From: Doryteuthis pealeii
Taxonomy: Eukaryota; Mollusca; Cephalopoda; Myopsida; Loliginidae
Direction of reading: 5' to 3'
Length of the DNA stretch: 64,000 nucleotides
NCBI GenBank assembly: GCA_023376005.1
Contig: CM042152.1
Location: 76,500,012-76,564,011 of the forward strand
Of the stretch, positions 11,480-22,992 are shown piece by piece. A program made the translations under genes and the position numbers. The notes beneath the pieces were generated by a model, which was not told the DNA's origin, did no database searches, and saw only the letters and a program-made list of their open reading frames with translations. The stretch's first letter is position 1. Every line of letters starts with the position of its first letter.

Positions 11480-12720
11480 ACACTGTTTTCAAACGTAGGA
11501 TTTAGTTGGTCACAAGATTTAGTATGCAGATGTATTGAGAGTGGTCATTCTGAAGATCAACGAAGATTGTGGTTGTAGGTGATTTATATAGAAGGCTGGG
11601 ACAGTTCCATTATGCAGTTTGGGCCAGCTTATTTCTCGGGCCTTTTCATTGGCGAGTCAGCTTGGTGTAGGATACTTGATTAATATATTCCATCACTTGA
11701 CTTGTTATCTGCAGGATTACAGGTTTGAGTTGCATGCCACTTTCCTTTGTCTGCAACTGGATGCTATTTTTTTTTTTTTTTTTTTTTGGTTTTTTTTTAC
11801 TTTTTTTTTTTTTTGTTTTTGTTTGACTTCTTGCAAAGGGGTGAATATAATATTTGATTAGCCTATTTCCAGACAAAAGGATGATAGTGAGAGAGACCAT
11901 TACTGTGTGACCATTAGAAGCAATATGATCAAATAATCTAGAAGAGGGATAGACAGACTGGAGGAGACATTGATTCTGGATGGCCAGAGAAGACAGATAG
12001 GTTGGGACTGGCAGATTTTAACTGCGAATGGAGAAGACAGAGATTTTGGACCAGCAACAGTTAGACAAAAGAAGAAAGAATATTTGGCTAATGAAGAAGT
12101 AAAGTTGTTATTGGAGGAGTTTAATCAAGGGCCATTTTAGATAACCTCTCTCTGTCATCTTCCACACAAAATAAAGCTAACAATGAATAATTTGTGTTAA
12201 CTAAATATTGCCTGAGAAAACTGTCTCTCTTGTATCCAACAAGAAGCTAATTTGGTTTTCAGAAGGAAAGAGAAAAACTGAAGCAAGGTTTAAATTGTGC
12301 TTTGTAAGTCTTGTTGAATTTTTTGTATATAAGGTGTGCGACAATACACCACCTTAAATTTATAGACTAAGTGAGGTCAACATGGTTTAAATCTCACTAA
12401 TCAACAGCCAATACGTGGCTGTTGACTACTTAATCACTGATACTGAGAGATGTCCATTGTAATCATTGACAAAGGACTTGCAAGTGGAACAACCAAAGGA
12501 TTCTTTACCAAGGATCGCTCTCGGCTTAACACAAAGGATCTCCAATGGACAAGCACTCTTGCTTTGAAGCCTAAAGGATGGCTACTAAAATCGTAACAAA
12601 CCTCAACACATCTACCTCACACTATCGTCCAGATATAACAACCACCAAACTTAGTATGTCTGCTTGCTTGATGCTGAAAGAAGGAAGAAGAAACCATAGC
12701 ATTCGTTGAGTGTTACATGT
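11480..12720. repeat. unclassified repeat-like segment, possibly LTR-derived (left arm)
   Basis: Mirror of about 25050-26240. It contains a TATATAAGGTGTG stretch near 12330 and a long T-run at 11768-11816, plus short frames of no known family. An LTR origin is only a guess from the TATA-like box and lack of coding capacity. Confidence 0.25.
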
Positions 12721-12769
12721 TGTTGACTTACATTGCTAGTTAATCTTGTTAAATCTTCGCAGCCACAAA

Positions 12770-13260
12770 CTGGTGGTTGGTTGGTTGTTGGTTGGTGGTT
12801 GATGATTTTAACGACATATCAACCTGTCTGGGTTATGTCATGCCTAACAGTTAGGAATAATATATGTTGTGTATTTATATTTTATACTTTTTAGTAAATT
12901 GGTTATTAACATGTGTAGGACCATTTGAGGATCATGTTGTATGGTATTGATAAGTTCATGTCTATATTCTATGGTACAATTTATTTCCCTCTTAAAAGAC
13001 AAATGTCCTCCATGTTGACATTTTAAATAGATCTTTCTTTGCATTAAAATTACAGTTTCTTGATGTGAGCAAAAAACCTGCATTCATGAATAGGTGTTTG
13101 AACATGTTTCACACTGTGGTTGTTGTTCTTGTTTGAGTATATAGGAGTGCGTTAGTCTTGTGTGACCAATGTTTAATCAGGACACAATGATGTGTTTCCT
13201 TTCTAGACTTCTTAAAGCTGTCCTCAGTCTCCCAAACTAAACTGGCATGATAAGCTGCTC
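12770..13260 (-). mobile_element. 5'-truncated I-type LINE 3' end (left-arm copy)
   Basis: The segment closely follows 1970-2460 of the larger I-type LINE: same 3' UTR phrases (TTTAACGACATATCAACC, GATGTGAGCAAAAA) and the same TTGG-type tail at about 12774-12795. It is truncated in the region that encodes the end of ORF2. Confidence 0.8.
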
Positions 13261-14258
13261 CTGTAATCATGTTACACTAAAATCAAAGATTTATACTTAC
13301 TGGACTGTATGATTTTTTGCTTCTTAAGATCATCTTCCAATTGTTGCACCCTATTTGCTAGAACGACTTCCGGATATCAGTGCTGATAGTTTCTCACTAT
13401 CAACCTGGAGCACTGGCCAGTTGTTCTTTCAAGTGGTTTATCCAATATCTACGAGAAAAAAAAGAAAACATTGAAATATGGGTAATCTGAACATTAGCTA
13501 CATAAAATGAGAGAATCTCCCCTTGTTGTTTCACTTTGAGGAAGCCGTTATGTTTGGTTGTCCATTTTCATTTCATCATAGATCTACACTGAAAATACGA
13601 ATTTGTTAAAAAATCAATACAACTGCCTGTTTAACACAAAAATATCATTAAATATGTTTTTAATTGTGCTTGCGCATTATTTGAAATTAACTTAATTGTT
13701 ACAAAATACAAAAAAGTTGATTCTGCAAACAAATGAGCAAAAGAGAAAAAAAAAAAAAAACCAAAGTTCTGATTTGCATGACCGTGAAATGAAAAGAAGG
13801 CAAAATTTATCACTTCTACTTGTTGGGCCATCGTTTTACTTTAAGTTCTGGAATTTGACTTGTAGAATATTGTAAGTCTGCTCAGTCAGTATCTGTGTAA
13901 TTCTCGTTGGGTGAGAAAGTCCAGAGTATCAATCTGTTAAAATGAACAAAGAAATGTTAGAAAATCATAACAACATTACAGAAACTAAAAATACTGTTGA
14001 CAAGTAAAGTTTACATTCAAACAATTTACTTATATCAAAATTAACACATAGTCTATACCCTTCTACCAAGATTTTACATTTTGTTTTTCCTTCATCCAAT
14101 CAGTCATACTATCAAACTTGAACCCATTTTTTTATCTTCCATGTCTTTATATATATATATCGAATACGATGAGGCAAATTAATCTGACAATAATGTGAGA
14201 AAATGTTTTCAAAAAATGTAACAAACACAGGATGTTACGATCAGAGAAAAAATTTATA

Positions 14259-14301
14259 TGTCTATACTTAAGTTATTCGGTTTTAAACCATCATCAGGAC
14301 A
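14259..14301 (-). ncRNA. hammerhead ribozyme motif, left-arm copy, damaged
   Basis: Mirror of the motif at 23456-23498. CTGATGA and the TGTC/GACA helix are present, but the GAAA core strand reads GAAT and helix III carries an extra base. These are most simply sequence errors of this arm. Confidence 0.6.
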
Positions 14302-14650
14302 CTGCAAAAAGAAATTTTTGTAAGGGAGAAAATGAAAAATGTGCGTACTGTATGTTTTTTGTTTATATATATATTAAATGTTTATCTGTTAACAATTTTT
14401 CTTATTTTCTTAAACATTAATATCCATATGAAATATGTCATATCTTTGTTAACATTTCATCTCGGCCTATTCACGTCTACATGTTCATCCTAGACTTCAT
14501 TTTCCGTTTTTCACAGCAATGATCACGTCATCAGATTTTGTAAACAAAATGCACATATATAAAATAACGGTAAATAACAATTATATTCACACATTCCCAC
14601 TATACACTTAACATTTTTCATTTTCTCTCTGAGAAAAATTTCTTTTGCAT

Positions 14651-14696
14651 TGTCCTGGATGAGGTTTATCTAAACGAAATACTTAAGGTATAGACA
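14651..14696 (+). ncRNA. hammerhead ribozyme motif, left-arm copy, damaged
   Basis: Mirror of the motif at 23069-23114. The core reads CTGGATGA with one inserted G and helix III reads TACTTAAGGTA with another insertion; GAAA and the TGTC/GACA helix remain. Confidence 0.6.
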
Positions 14697-14937
14697 TATA
14701 AATTTTTTTCTCCTCTGATCGTAACATCCTGTGTTTGTTATATTTTTAAAAAATTTTCTTCATATAATATATACTATATATATATTATATATATATATAT
14801 ATATGTATATTAATATATATATTTTTGTTGGGGTACTAGGTGATTCTAGGCTGGCCCTATACTCTACCAGTTGTTTGTTGTAGAAGTTCAGGTTCGTGTG
14901 AGAGCTCAATGCTTAATTTTTATTAACAGAGCAAATT

Positions 14938-15024
14938 ATTTGTGAATAAAAGGCCTTAAATACCAGTGGAAATGGTCCATAATCACCGATACCCCTGTTA
15001 TTTAAGGCCATTTTATTCACAAAT
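14938..15024. repeat. (TA)n-bounded hairpin (left-arm copy)
   Basis: TTTGTGAATAAAAGGCCTT... pairs with ...AAGGCCATTTTATTCACAAA across a spacer of about 30 bases. Mirror of 22742-22824. Confidence 0.8.
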
Positions 15025-15499
15025 ATATATTATATATATATATAGATATATATATATATATGCTCCCAATATCTTGCGTATTTAAATTTTAATTGAACTT
15101 TCACTATTTAGCGAAGGTTATACTTGTTTTTGATTTACAGACTTGAGTTCTCTTGGTGATTGTAAACATACATCTATGAAGTATGCATCAATTAAATGTT
15201 CGCTTCTTACTGACAGTTGCCGACAGCCGAGAGGGTAAGCAGCATGGCTGACGAAAATTCAGTCGGTTTCGCTCCGGCTAGAATTGGACATTTTCTTCTT
15301 TTTTATCTCTGGTTATCATTTTGAAAAGAAACCCAAAATGCTTTAGACAACAAAATATTCATCCTAATTTCTTGATGAACATTTTAAATAAACCAAAATT
15401 CTTTGACATTAACTTCACATTTTTATTTTATTCATTCTTGTTGGATATTGCAATATTTTTAAAAACTTTTTTAAACACATTTTTTTAGATTTATTTATA

Positions 15500-15915
15500 T
15501 ATTTAACCTAGGTATTACCATTCCAGGTCAGAGTAAACTTTGGAGTAATGCAATTGAAGGGTATTAGACACTCCCAAGAGCTCCAGATTTGAATTTCCCC
15601 ATTAGATACATGTTAACATCATATCCAGGACACTAAAACCTCAGCCACTGCCTTCTAGTACATACATGATAAAAAGGGTTGGGTGTTAGCATGAGAGCAA
15701 TACAGCCAGGACAATCATATAGGAGTTAGAGCTTTGACACGACCAACTAATGGATTAGAAGGGGCCTCTCTGACCACCTGTCTAGCACAAGTAAGGGGCC
15801 AAAGTAAGGAGTGTGCATGTCATGGACTGTTCAGCATCGGTTCTATCCTTAAGCATCAGGCATTGGTAGCTCCATTGGGGTGTGCAGAGGTGCAGCCCCA
15901 GCCTGGGCTGGAGTA
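15500..15915 (+). repeat. interspersed repeat family D (left-arm copy)
   Basis: Shares long phrases with 38040-38640, 44160-44765, 51365-51965 and 57715-58310 (for example GATAAAAAGGGTTGGG, CATGTCATGGACTG, GGTAGCTCCATTGGGG). Mirror at about 21820-22265. No ORF of known type was recognised in it. Confidence 0.75.
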
Positions 15916-16511
15916 GGGGGGGGGGTGTTCCTCATTTATGACCATTACCATAATGTTTATATCGGCCTCAGAGAAATATTGGTAATAAGTATTAGAATAA
16001 GCACAAATTACAGAGACATTTTGAGAAGTAGTGGGGGGGGGGGGGCTTTCAAATTATTTGTGAATTTTCCAGCACTTTCCAAACTGTGAATTTGTTCTTG
16101 AATCAATCCTCAAAAAGATTTCAGATGAACAGAATTTTTTATTTCTTTAACAGTTTCATTTCATTAAAAAAAAAAAAAAAACATTTCCAGAAATTTAACC
16201 TTCACAACCAGAAAACATGATTAACTTTCTTTTATGTTTGATTGCAATACAATTTCATTCCTTTTATATAATGTTCTCATTTATAATTCTCAAAAATCAA
16301 CAAGTCCAAATTGTGTATGTGTTCAAATACTTATGAAAAGTACAACCTATTCCACAAAATGTTTAGGTTTATATTTCAAAAATTCTATATAGACTTTCAT
16401 TTTATTTTATTCTTTTTTTTTTCATTTAATTTCTTTGATGATTTAAAATAAAGAATCAAAATAGAAAATCTTGAAGATTAAAGCAAATGAGATTAGTTTG
16501 AAAATCTTTAC

Positions 16512-16618
16512 CTGAATTTGATGATTTTCCCGTATTTTCCAAAGAATACCTCTGATTCGGCTTTTACTTTGTGTAATTCCACTTTCTGCTGTTCAATTGT
16601 CAACTGAAGATGATCCAG
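16512..16618 (-). CDS. coiled-coil exon B (left-arm copy, open)
   Basis: 107 bp, acceptor TTTTCTAG and donor GTAAAG, open as LDHLQLTIEQQKVELHKVKA and on to GKYGKIIKF, leaving two bases for the next codon. The mirror exon at 21105-21213 has several inserted bases and a broken frame. Heptad spacing of hydrophobic residues supports a coiled coil. Confidence 0.7.
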
Positions 16619-16895
16619 CTAGAAAATAACAATCAATCAATTATTTAAATCATCCCAATAAAAAAGGACTCCCAAGCTGTCGATTTGTGCCTCATATTAC
16701 CAAAATATTGCAAAACTTTTTACTCACCCAAATAGCATCTATGGCATATAACAAGTAAAAAATGAGTTTCTTTGCACAATCACAGATTAAACTTGGAGTG
16801 ACAATATGAAAAAAAAAAGGTGATATTTCTTTTCATACAAATAAAATATTTTTTCTATCTACAATTTTGATTTTAAAAATAAAGAAAGAAATTAC

Positions 16896-17033
16896 CTCAG
16901 TTTTGAGAGCTTCATTTTCCTCAAGAATTTCCTCGGGTAATTCAACTGTTTCAGTGAAATTCTGTTTTCTTGTGGAAATTTCTTTGGACAGCACTTGATT
17001 CATTCTTTTTAGATTTCTGTCTTTTATTAAAAT
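16896..17033 (-). CDS. coiled-coil exon A (left-arm copy, open)
   Basis: 138 bp, bounded by TTTTCAG before and GTAATTTC after, fully open in one frame (46 residues). It contains ELPEEILEENEALKTE, a Glu/Leu-rich coiled-coil segment. The mirror exon (20691-20830) gains an early stop through an inserted A, so this arm preserves the better sequence for this exon. It joins exon B in phase 0. Confidence 0.7.
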
Positions 17034-17049
17034 CTGAAAATTATTCAAT

Positions 17050-18610
17050 ATCACAAAGAATTTCAAACTAAAACTGCTTTAGCTGTTTTCAAGAAAAATC
17101 TTCACAACAATTTCAAGATTTTGAATAAAAGCCAATAAAATTCTTAAATAGATATTTAAATTTTTTCTCAAAAATTAATTTTTAAAAATTCAGATTCTTT
17201 CTTTAGTGATAAAGTTAGGGAAACATTTTGCTCAAATATTTGAAAAGGTTTGTTTTGGGGTTTGTTTTTATTTTATTTTGTCATAAAACTATTCAAATTA
17301 ACCTTTGTGCAACAAAAAATTCCAGGAATTTATTAAGGGAAATTTGACATAAAAATCTATTAGAATAGGCTAATTTCTTTTCTTTTATCAAAATTAAGAT
17401 CACACAGATTTGAAATTTTTTCCCTAAGTTAAATAAAATGAAATATCTCAATCAGCTGCAGAAAAAAAAAAAGATGTTAAGATAAGAACAATTTTCTTGA
17501 CAATTTATTTCCCCAATCATATTTTATGATATGCTAATATGATTTTTTTTTATTTTTAGCGCTTTTGGCAAAGATCAGAGTGTAGTATCTGCGTAAATCT
17601 GTCTTGGATCCAAGCATCAGTCCCCAATACTACTGCCTTGGATAATACATAGTTCCCTGACTTTCAGTCTGGATATAAGGGTAGTATCTGTTCCTCTTCC
17701 TCAAAACACACACACACACACTCATATATATATTGTGTTAGAGTAATGTTAACAATGAAGTCACGGTACATGGCAATTGACAGTTCGTATAGAATTTTCA
17801 AACCTATATATATATATATATAGATATAGATATTATATGTATAACTAGAAGCGGCTACCCAGCTTCACCTGGGTGAGGGGGGATTTTTTTAAGTTAGTCC
17901 GCAAGATCCATTATTACTGAATCATGAGTTTTGAATCCTCGTGGGATGTCCCATTTAAATCCCTATGTAAAAAAAAATAGACTTTCCATTGATCCAGCTA
18001 TTCTGAAAAGAAAAGTAATGTCTACTATCTAAAATATTAAATGAAAAAAAATTATTATAGAGTTATAGAGTAGTTAGAGAAATTATTTACTGACCAAAAG
18101 TAATATGAATTCTGCGAGCATTTGCCTGTTGGTGCCTTGTCAGTTGGCTGCTGCTGCTGTTTCTTTTCTCGTTGCAATCTAGAACAGACGTACGCATCAT
18201 TGTCACCTGCTGATTGCTATTGTTCAAGTTGTTCCGTAGCAACTGGTATGGGCTTGCAATTCACTCTCCCTTTCTTGTGTAGCCTCATCTCTGCACGTAT
18301 ACTTCCTTCAAGAATTAAAATAAAAATAAAAGTTTCAATATCTGAAGTCAGAAATTTATAGGTTGTTTTGAGGTTTTTTTTTTTTAGTCTTCTATGCACA
18401 TATAATGTAAATATAAAACATGCATAGTCACTTTGTTGTGGTGTAATGCATTAACAAGCTTTTATTGCAGATCAATCATTACTGAGGTTTGATTCAACTA
18501 GGTGCCTATTCAGTTGTGGCTTTGCGAGGTGTGCTTAGGTTATGGATTATTATAGAAGGAAATGGAATCGGTGACAGTGTTGAAATCTAGGATGAGGTTG
18601 TATATTTCAA
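17050..18610. other. intron-like AT-rich DNA upstream of exon A (left arm)
   Basis: Mirror of 19110-20680. It holds (TA)n near 17808-17822, a CA run near 17706-17722, and T-rich runs. No further exon of the coiled-coil gene was recognised before the palindrome centre. Confidence 0.4.
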
Positions 18611-18617
18611 TTCATGC

Positions 18618-18835
18618 TAATACTTTTGTGAAAGGCCATGAATTCATTCTTTCTCTCCCTATAGTAGGGTAGACTGGTTCTTTAACCTGGGCAAAACCAG
18701 AGTCTAGGAGAAGGAAACTCTGAATTCCAAACCCAGCTTGTATTTGCGTTAAAATATTGACTTTGGTCACTCCTGCCAGTGATGATGGGGTTGGGGTAAT
18801 ACGTAATTGCAGCAAATCAAATGGTACACTTCGTA
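18618..18835 (-). repeat. tRNA-SINE (family A) body at palindrome centre, left copy
   Basis: Matches the body of the SINEs at 35245-35515 and 62095-62360: TAGTAGGGTAGACTGG, TAGGAGAAGGAAACTCTGAATT, ATTGACTTTG. The mirror copy is at 18900-19100, so the palindrome turns around just beside a SINE body. Confidence 0.7.
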
Positions 18836-18857
18836 ATTCACCCACAGTACATTCATT

Positions 18858-18872
18858 TAAATCTAAATCCTG
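18858..18872. other. palindrome spacer (15 bp)
   Basis: Only TAAATCTAAATCCTG separates the two arms. The flanking arms start as a perfect inverted pair: CCCACAGTACATTCATT at 18841-18857 and AATGAATGTACTGTGGG at 18873-18889. Confidence 0.95.
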
Positions 18873-19109
18873 AATGAATGTACTGTGGGTGATTACGAAT
18901 GTGTACATTTGATTGCTGCAATACGTATGTTACCCAACCCACATCACTGCAGGATGTGACACAAGGTCAATTTTTAAGCAAATTACAGCTGATATTGGAT
19001 CAGAGTTTTTCCTTTCTCCTGACTTGGTTTGCCAAGCTGAAAGAACCAGTCTACCCTACTATAGGAAAACAGATGAATTCATGCCTTTCACAAAATACTT
19101 AGATGAATG

Positions 19110-20690
19110 AAATATTAAACAACCTCAGTCAGGATTCAACACTGGTCTCTCGCATTCACCGATTCCATTTCCTTCTATAATAACATAACGCTAAGCACAC
19201 CTCGCAAAGCACAACTATAGGCACCTAGTAGAATCAAACTCAGTAATGATTGAATCTGCAATAATAAGCTTGTTAATCATTTACACACAACAAAGTGACT
19301 ATTGCATGTTTTATATTTACATTATATGTGCATAGAAAGACTAAAAAAAAAAAAAAACCTCAAAAAAAACCTATGAAATTGTCTCAGTATTTGAAACCTT
19401 TTTATTTTATTTTTTATTTTGAAGGAAGGTATACGTGCAGAGTAGATGAAGGCCTAGCACAGAAAGGGAGAGTGAATTGCAAGCCATAACCAGTTGCTAC
19501 GGAAACAACTTGACAATTAGCGCAATCAGGCAGGTGACAATGATGCGTCGTCGTCTCTCAGATTGCAACGAGAAAAGAAACAGCAAGCAGCAGCAACTAT
19601 AAGTCACCAACAGGCAAATGCTCGACAGGAATTCAATTATTTTGGTCAGTAAATAATTTCTCTAACTACTCTATAACTCTATAATAATTTTTTTTTCATT
19701 GTAATATTAGATAGTAGACATTACTTTCTTTTCAGAATAGCTGGGATCAATGGGAAAGTTCTATTTGTTTTTTACATAGCGGATTTAAATGACATCACGA
19801 GGATTCAACTCATATTCAGTATAGGATCTGCGGACTAACTTAAAATAAATCCCCCCTCTACCCAGGTGACGCTGGGTAGCCGCTCTAGTATACATAAATC
19901 TATAATCTATATTAAAATATAGGTTTGGAAATTCATAGAAACTGCAATTGCCATTTACCGTTTGACTCATGTTAAGCATTACTTCTAACACAAATTATAT
20001 TATTGAGTGTGTGTGTGTGTGTTTTGAGGAAGAGGAACGAGTTAACTCCCTATATCCAGACTGGAAAGTCAGGAACTATGTATTATCAAGGCAGTAGTAT
20101 TGGGACTTGATGCTTGGCATCCAAGACAGATTACCAATACTACACTCTGATCTTTGCAAAGCGGCTAAAAATAAAAAATAATCATATTACATATCATAAA
20201 TTATGATTGGGAAAATAAATTGTCAAGAAAATTGTCTTTATCATTAAACATCTTTTTTTTTTGCAGCTATTGAGCATATTTCATTTTTATACTTCACTTG
20301 GGAAAAAAAAAATTTCAAATCTGTTGATCTATTTTGATAAAAGAAAAGAAATTAGGCCTATCTATAGATTTTATGTCAAATTTCCCGTTTAATAAATTCC
20401 TGGAATTTGTATTGTTGCACAAAGGTTAATGTGAATAGTTTGATGACAAAATAAAATAAAAACAAACCCCAAAAACAAACCTTTCAAATATTTTGAGCAA
20501 ATTTTCCCTAACTTTATCCTAAAGAAAGAATACTGAATTTTAAAATTGAATTTTGAGAAAAAATTTAAATATCTATTTAAGAAATTTATTGGCTTTATTT
20601 CAAAATCTTGAAATTGTTGTGAAGATTTTTCTTGAAACAGCTAAGAAGCAGTTTTAGTTTGAAATTCTTGTGATATTAACTAATTTTCAG
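19110..20690. other. intron-like AT-rich DNA (right arm)
   Basis: Right-arm counterpart of 17050-18610, including a GT run near 20010-20022. No exon was recognised here. If the right arm is native, this would be intron DNA whose upstream part is lost at the palindrome centre. Confidence 0.4.
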
Positions 20691-22950
20691 ATTTTAATAA
20701 AAGACAGAAAATCTAAAAAAGAATGAAAATCAGTGCTGTCAAAAGAAATTCCACAAGAAAACAAGATGTTCACTGAAAACAGTTGAATACCCGAGAAAAA
20801 TCTTGAGGAAAATGAAGCTCTCAAAATGAGGTTACTTCTTTTCTTTTATTTTTAAATCAAAATTGTAGATAGAAAAAATTTTATTGATGAAAAAGAATAT
20901 CACCTTTTTTTTTGTTCATATTGTCACTCCAAGTAATCTGTGATTGTGCAAAGAAACTCATTTTTTACTTGTTATATTGCCATAGATGCTATTGGCGTGA
21001 GTAAAAAGTTTGCCAATATTTTGGTAATATGAGGCACAAATCGACAGCTTGGGAGTCCTTTTTTATTGGGATGATTAAATAATTGATTGATTGTTATTTT
21101 CTAGCGGGATCATCTTCATGACAATTGAACCAGCAGAAAGGAATTACACAAAGTAAAAGCCGAAATCAGAAGGTATTCTTTGGAAAAATACGGGGAAAAA
21201 ACATCAAATTCAGTAAAGATTTTCCCAAACTAATCTCATTTGTTTATTCTTCAAGATTTCTATTTTGATTCTTTATTTTAAATCATCAAAGGAAATTAAA
21301 TGAAAAAAAGAAGAATAAAATAAAATGAAGGGTCTGATATAGAATTTTTTGAAATATACCTAAACATTTTGTGGGAATAGGGTTGTACTTTTCATAAGTA
21401 TTTTGAACACAGACACAATTTGGACTTGTTATGATTGTTGAGAATATAAATGAGAACATTATATAAAAGGAATGAAATTTGATTGCCAATCGAAAAACAT
21501 AAAAAGAAAGTTAATCAGTGTTTCTGGTTAGTGAGGTTAAATTTCTGGAAAAATGGGTTTTTTTTTTTTTAATGAAATGAAACTGGTAAAAGAAATAAAA
21601 AAATTCGTGTCATCTGAAATCTTTTGGAGAATTTTGATTTCTAGAACAAATTCACAGTTTGGAAAGACTGCTGGAAATTCAACAAATAATTTGAAGCCCC
21701 CCCCCCCCCCCCCATACTTCTCAAAATGTCGCTCATGTAATTTTGTGCTTATTCTAATACTTATTACAATATTTTTGATGCCGATTATAACATTATGTAA
21801 TGTCATAAATGAGGACACCCCCCAGCCCCCGCTACTCCAGCCCAGGCTGGGGCTGCACTCTGACACCCCAATGGAGCTACCAATGCCTGATGCTTAAGGA
21901 TAGAATCCGATGTCTTGAACAAGTCCATGACATGCAACACTCCTCTACTTGGCCCTTACTTGTGCTGACAGGTGGTCAGAGAGGCCCCTTCTATCCATTA
22001 GTTGTCGCTGTCAAGCTCTAACTCCTATATGATTGTCCTGGCTGTATTGCTCTCATGGCTACACCCAACCCCTTTTTATCATTTATGTACAGAAGGCAGT
22101 GGCTGAGGGTATTTTAGTGTCCTGGATATGTTGAGTTAACATGTATCTAATGGGGGAAAATTCAAATTCTGGAGCTCTGGGAGTGTTCTAATACCCTTTC
22201 ATTTGCCATTACGCCAAAAGTTTACTCTGACTGATGGTAATACCTAGGTAAATATATCAAAAAATAAACTAAAAAAAATATGTGTTTTAAAAAAAGTTTG
22301 TAAAACTATTGCATATCCAACAAGAATGAATAAAAAATAAAATGTGAAGTAATGTCAAAAATTTTGGTTTATTAATAAAATGTTCATCAAAAGAAATTAG
22401 GATGAATATTTTGTTGTCTAAAGCATTTGGGTTCTTTTCAAAATGATAACGCAGAGATAAAAAAAGAAAAATGTCCAATTCTAGCCGGGAGCGAAACCCG
22501 ACTGTGAATTTTCGTCAGCCATGCTGCTTACCCTCTCGGCTGTCGGCAACTGTCAGTAAGAACGCAACATTTAATTGATGCATACTTCCATAGATGTATG
22601 TTTACAATCACCAGAGAATCAAGTCTGTAAACAACAAACAAGTAATACCTTACGCTAAATTAGTGAAAGTTCAATTAAAATTAAAATACCAGATATTGGA
22701 AAGCATATATTAAATATATATATATATAATATATATATATATTTGTGATAAAATGGCCTTAAATACCAGGGTATCGTGATTATGGACCATTTCCACTGGT
22801 ATTTAAGCCTTTTTATTCACAAAAAATTTGCTCTGTTAATAAAAATTAAGCATGAGCTCTCACACGGAACCTGAACTCTACAAAACAAACTACTGGTAGA
22901 GTATAGGGCCAGCCTAGAATCACCTTAGTACCCCAACAAAAGAATAATTA

Positions 22951-22992
<42 letters not shown>

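Larger units (their letters stand above)
9431..17033 (-). pseudogene. left-arm copy of the CEP162-like coiled-coil gene (five exons)
   Basis: Five exon-like blocks with AG/GT borders read on the minus strand: 16896-17033, 16512-16618, 13840-13933, 13301-13448 and about 9431-9775. The first two are fully open here and join in phase (...ENEALKTE then LDHLQLTIEQQK...), giving a charged, heptad-like coiled coil. Blocks three to five contain stops or frameshifts in this arm. The last block still shows KHSQEKEITEYIKKWPEI and LEKEVNKWKR. Each exon has a mirror in the right arm. This is probably an artefactual second copy and not a paralogue. Confidence 0.65.
5559..18857. repeat. left arm of giant palindrome (about 13.3 kb)
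   Basis: The arm is the reverse complement of 18873-32137 along its whole length. Anchor pairs read by eye: 5559/32137 (CATCCAGC against GCTGGATG), 6790/30892 (mariner end), 9237/28479 and 9430/28282 (MITE ends), 13448/24307 and 16618/21105 (exon starts), 18857/18873. Paired coordinates sum to about 37,700-37,760, so there is no large gap in either arm. Differences are mainly single-base and short homopolymer indels. The outer end coincides with the N gap. Confidence 0.97.

Noticed and set aside
11619..11861. Open frames over the long T/A runs (also 11646-11900 on the minus strand)
   Set aside because: They exist only because homopolymers encode Phe or Lys runs, and the mirror region has a different frame.
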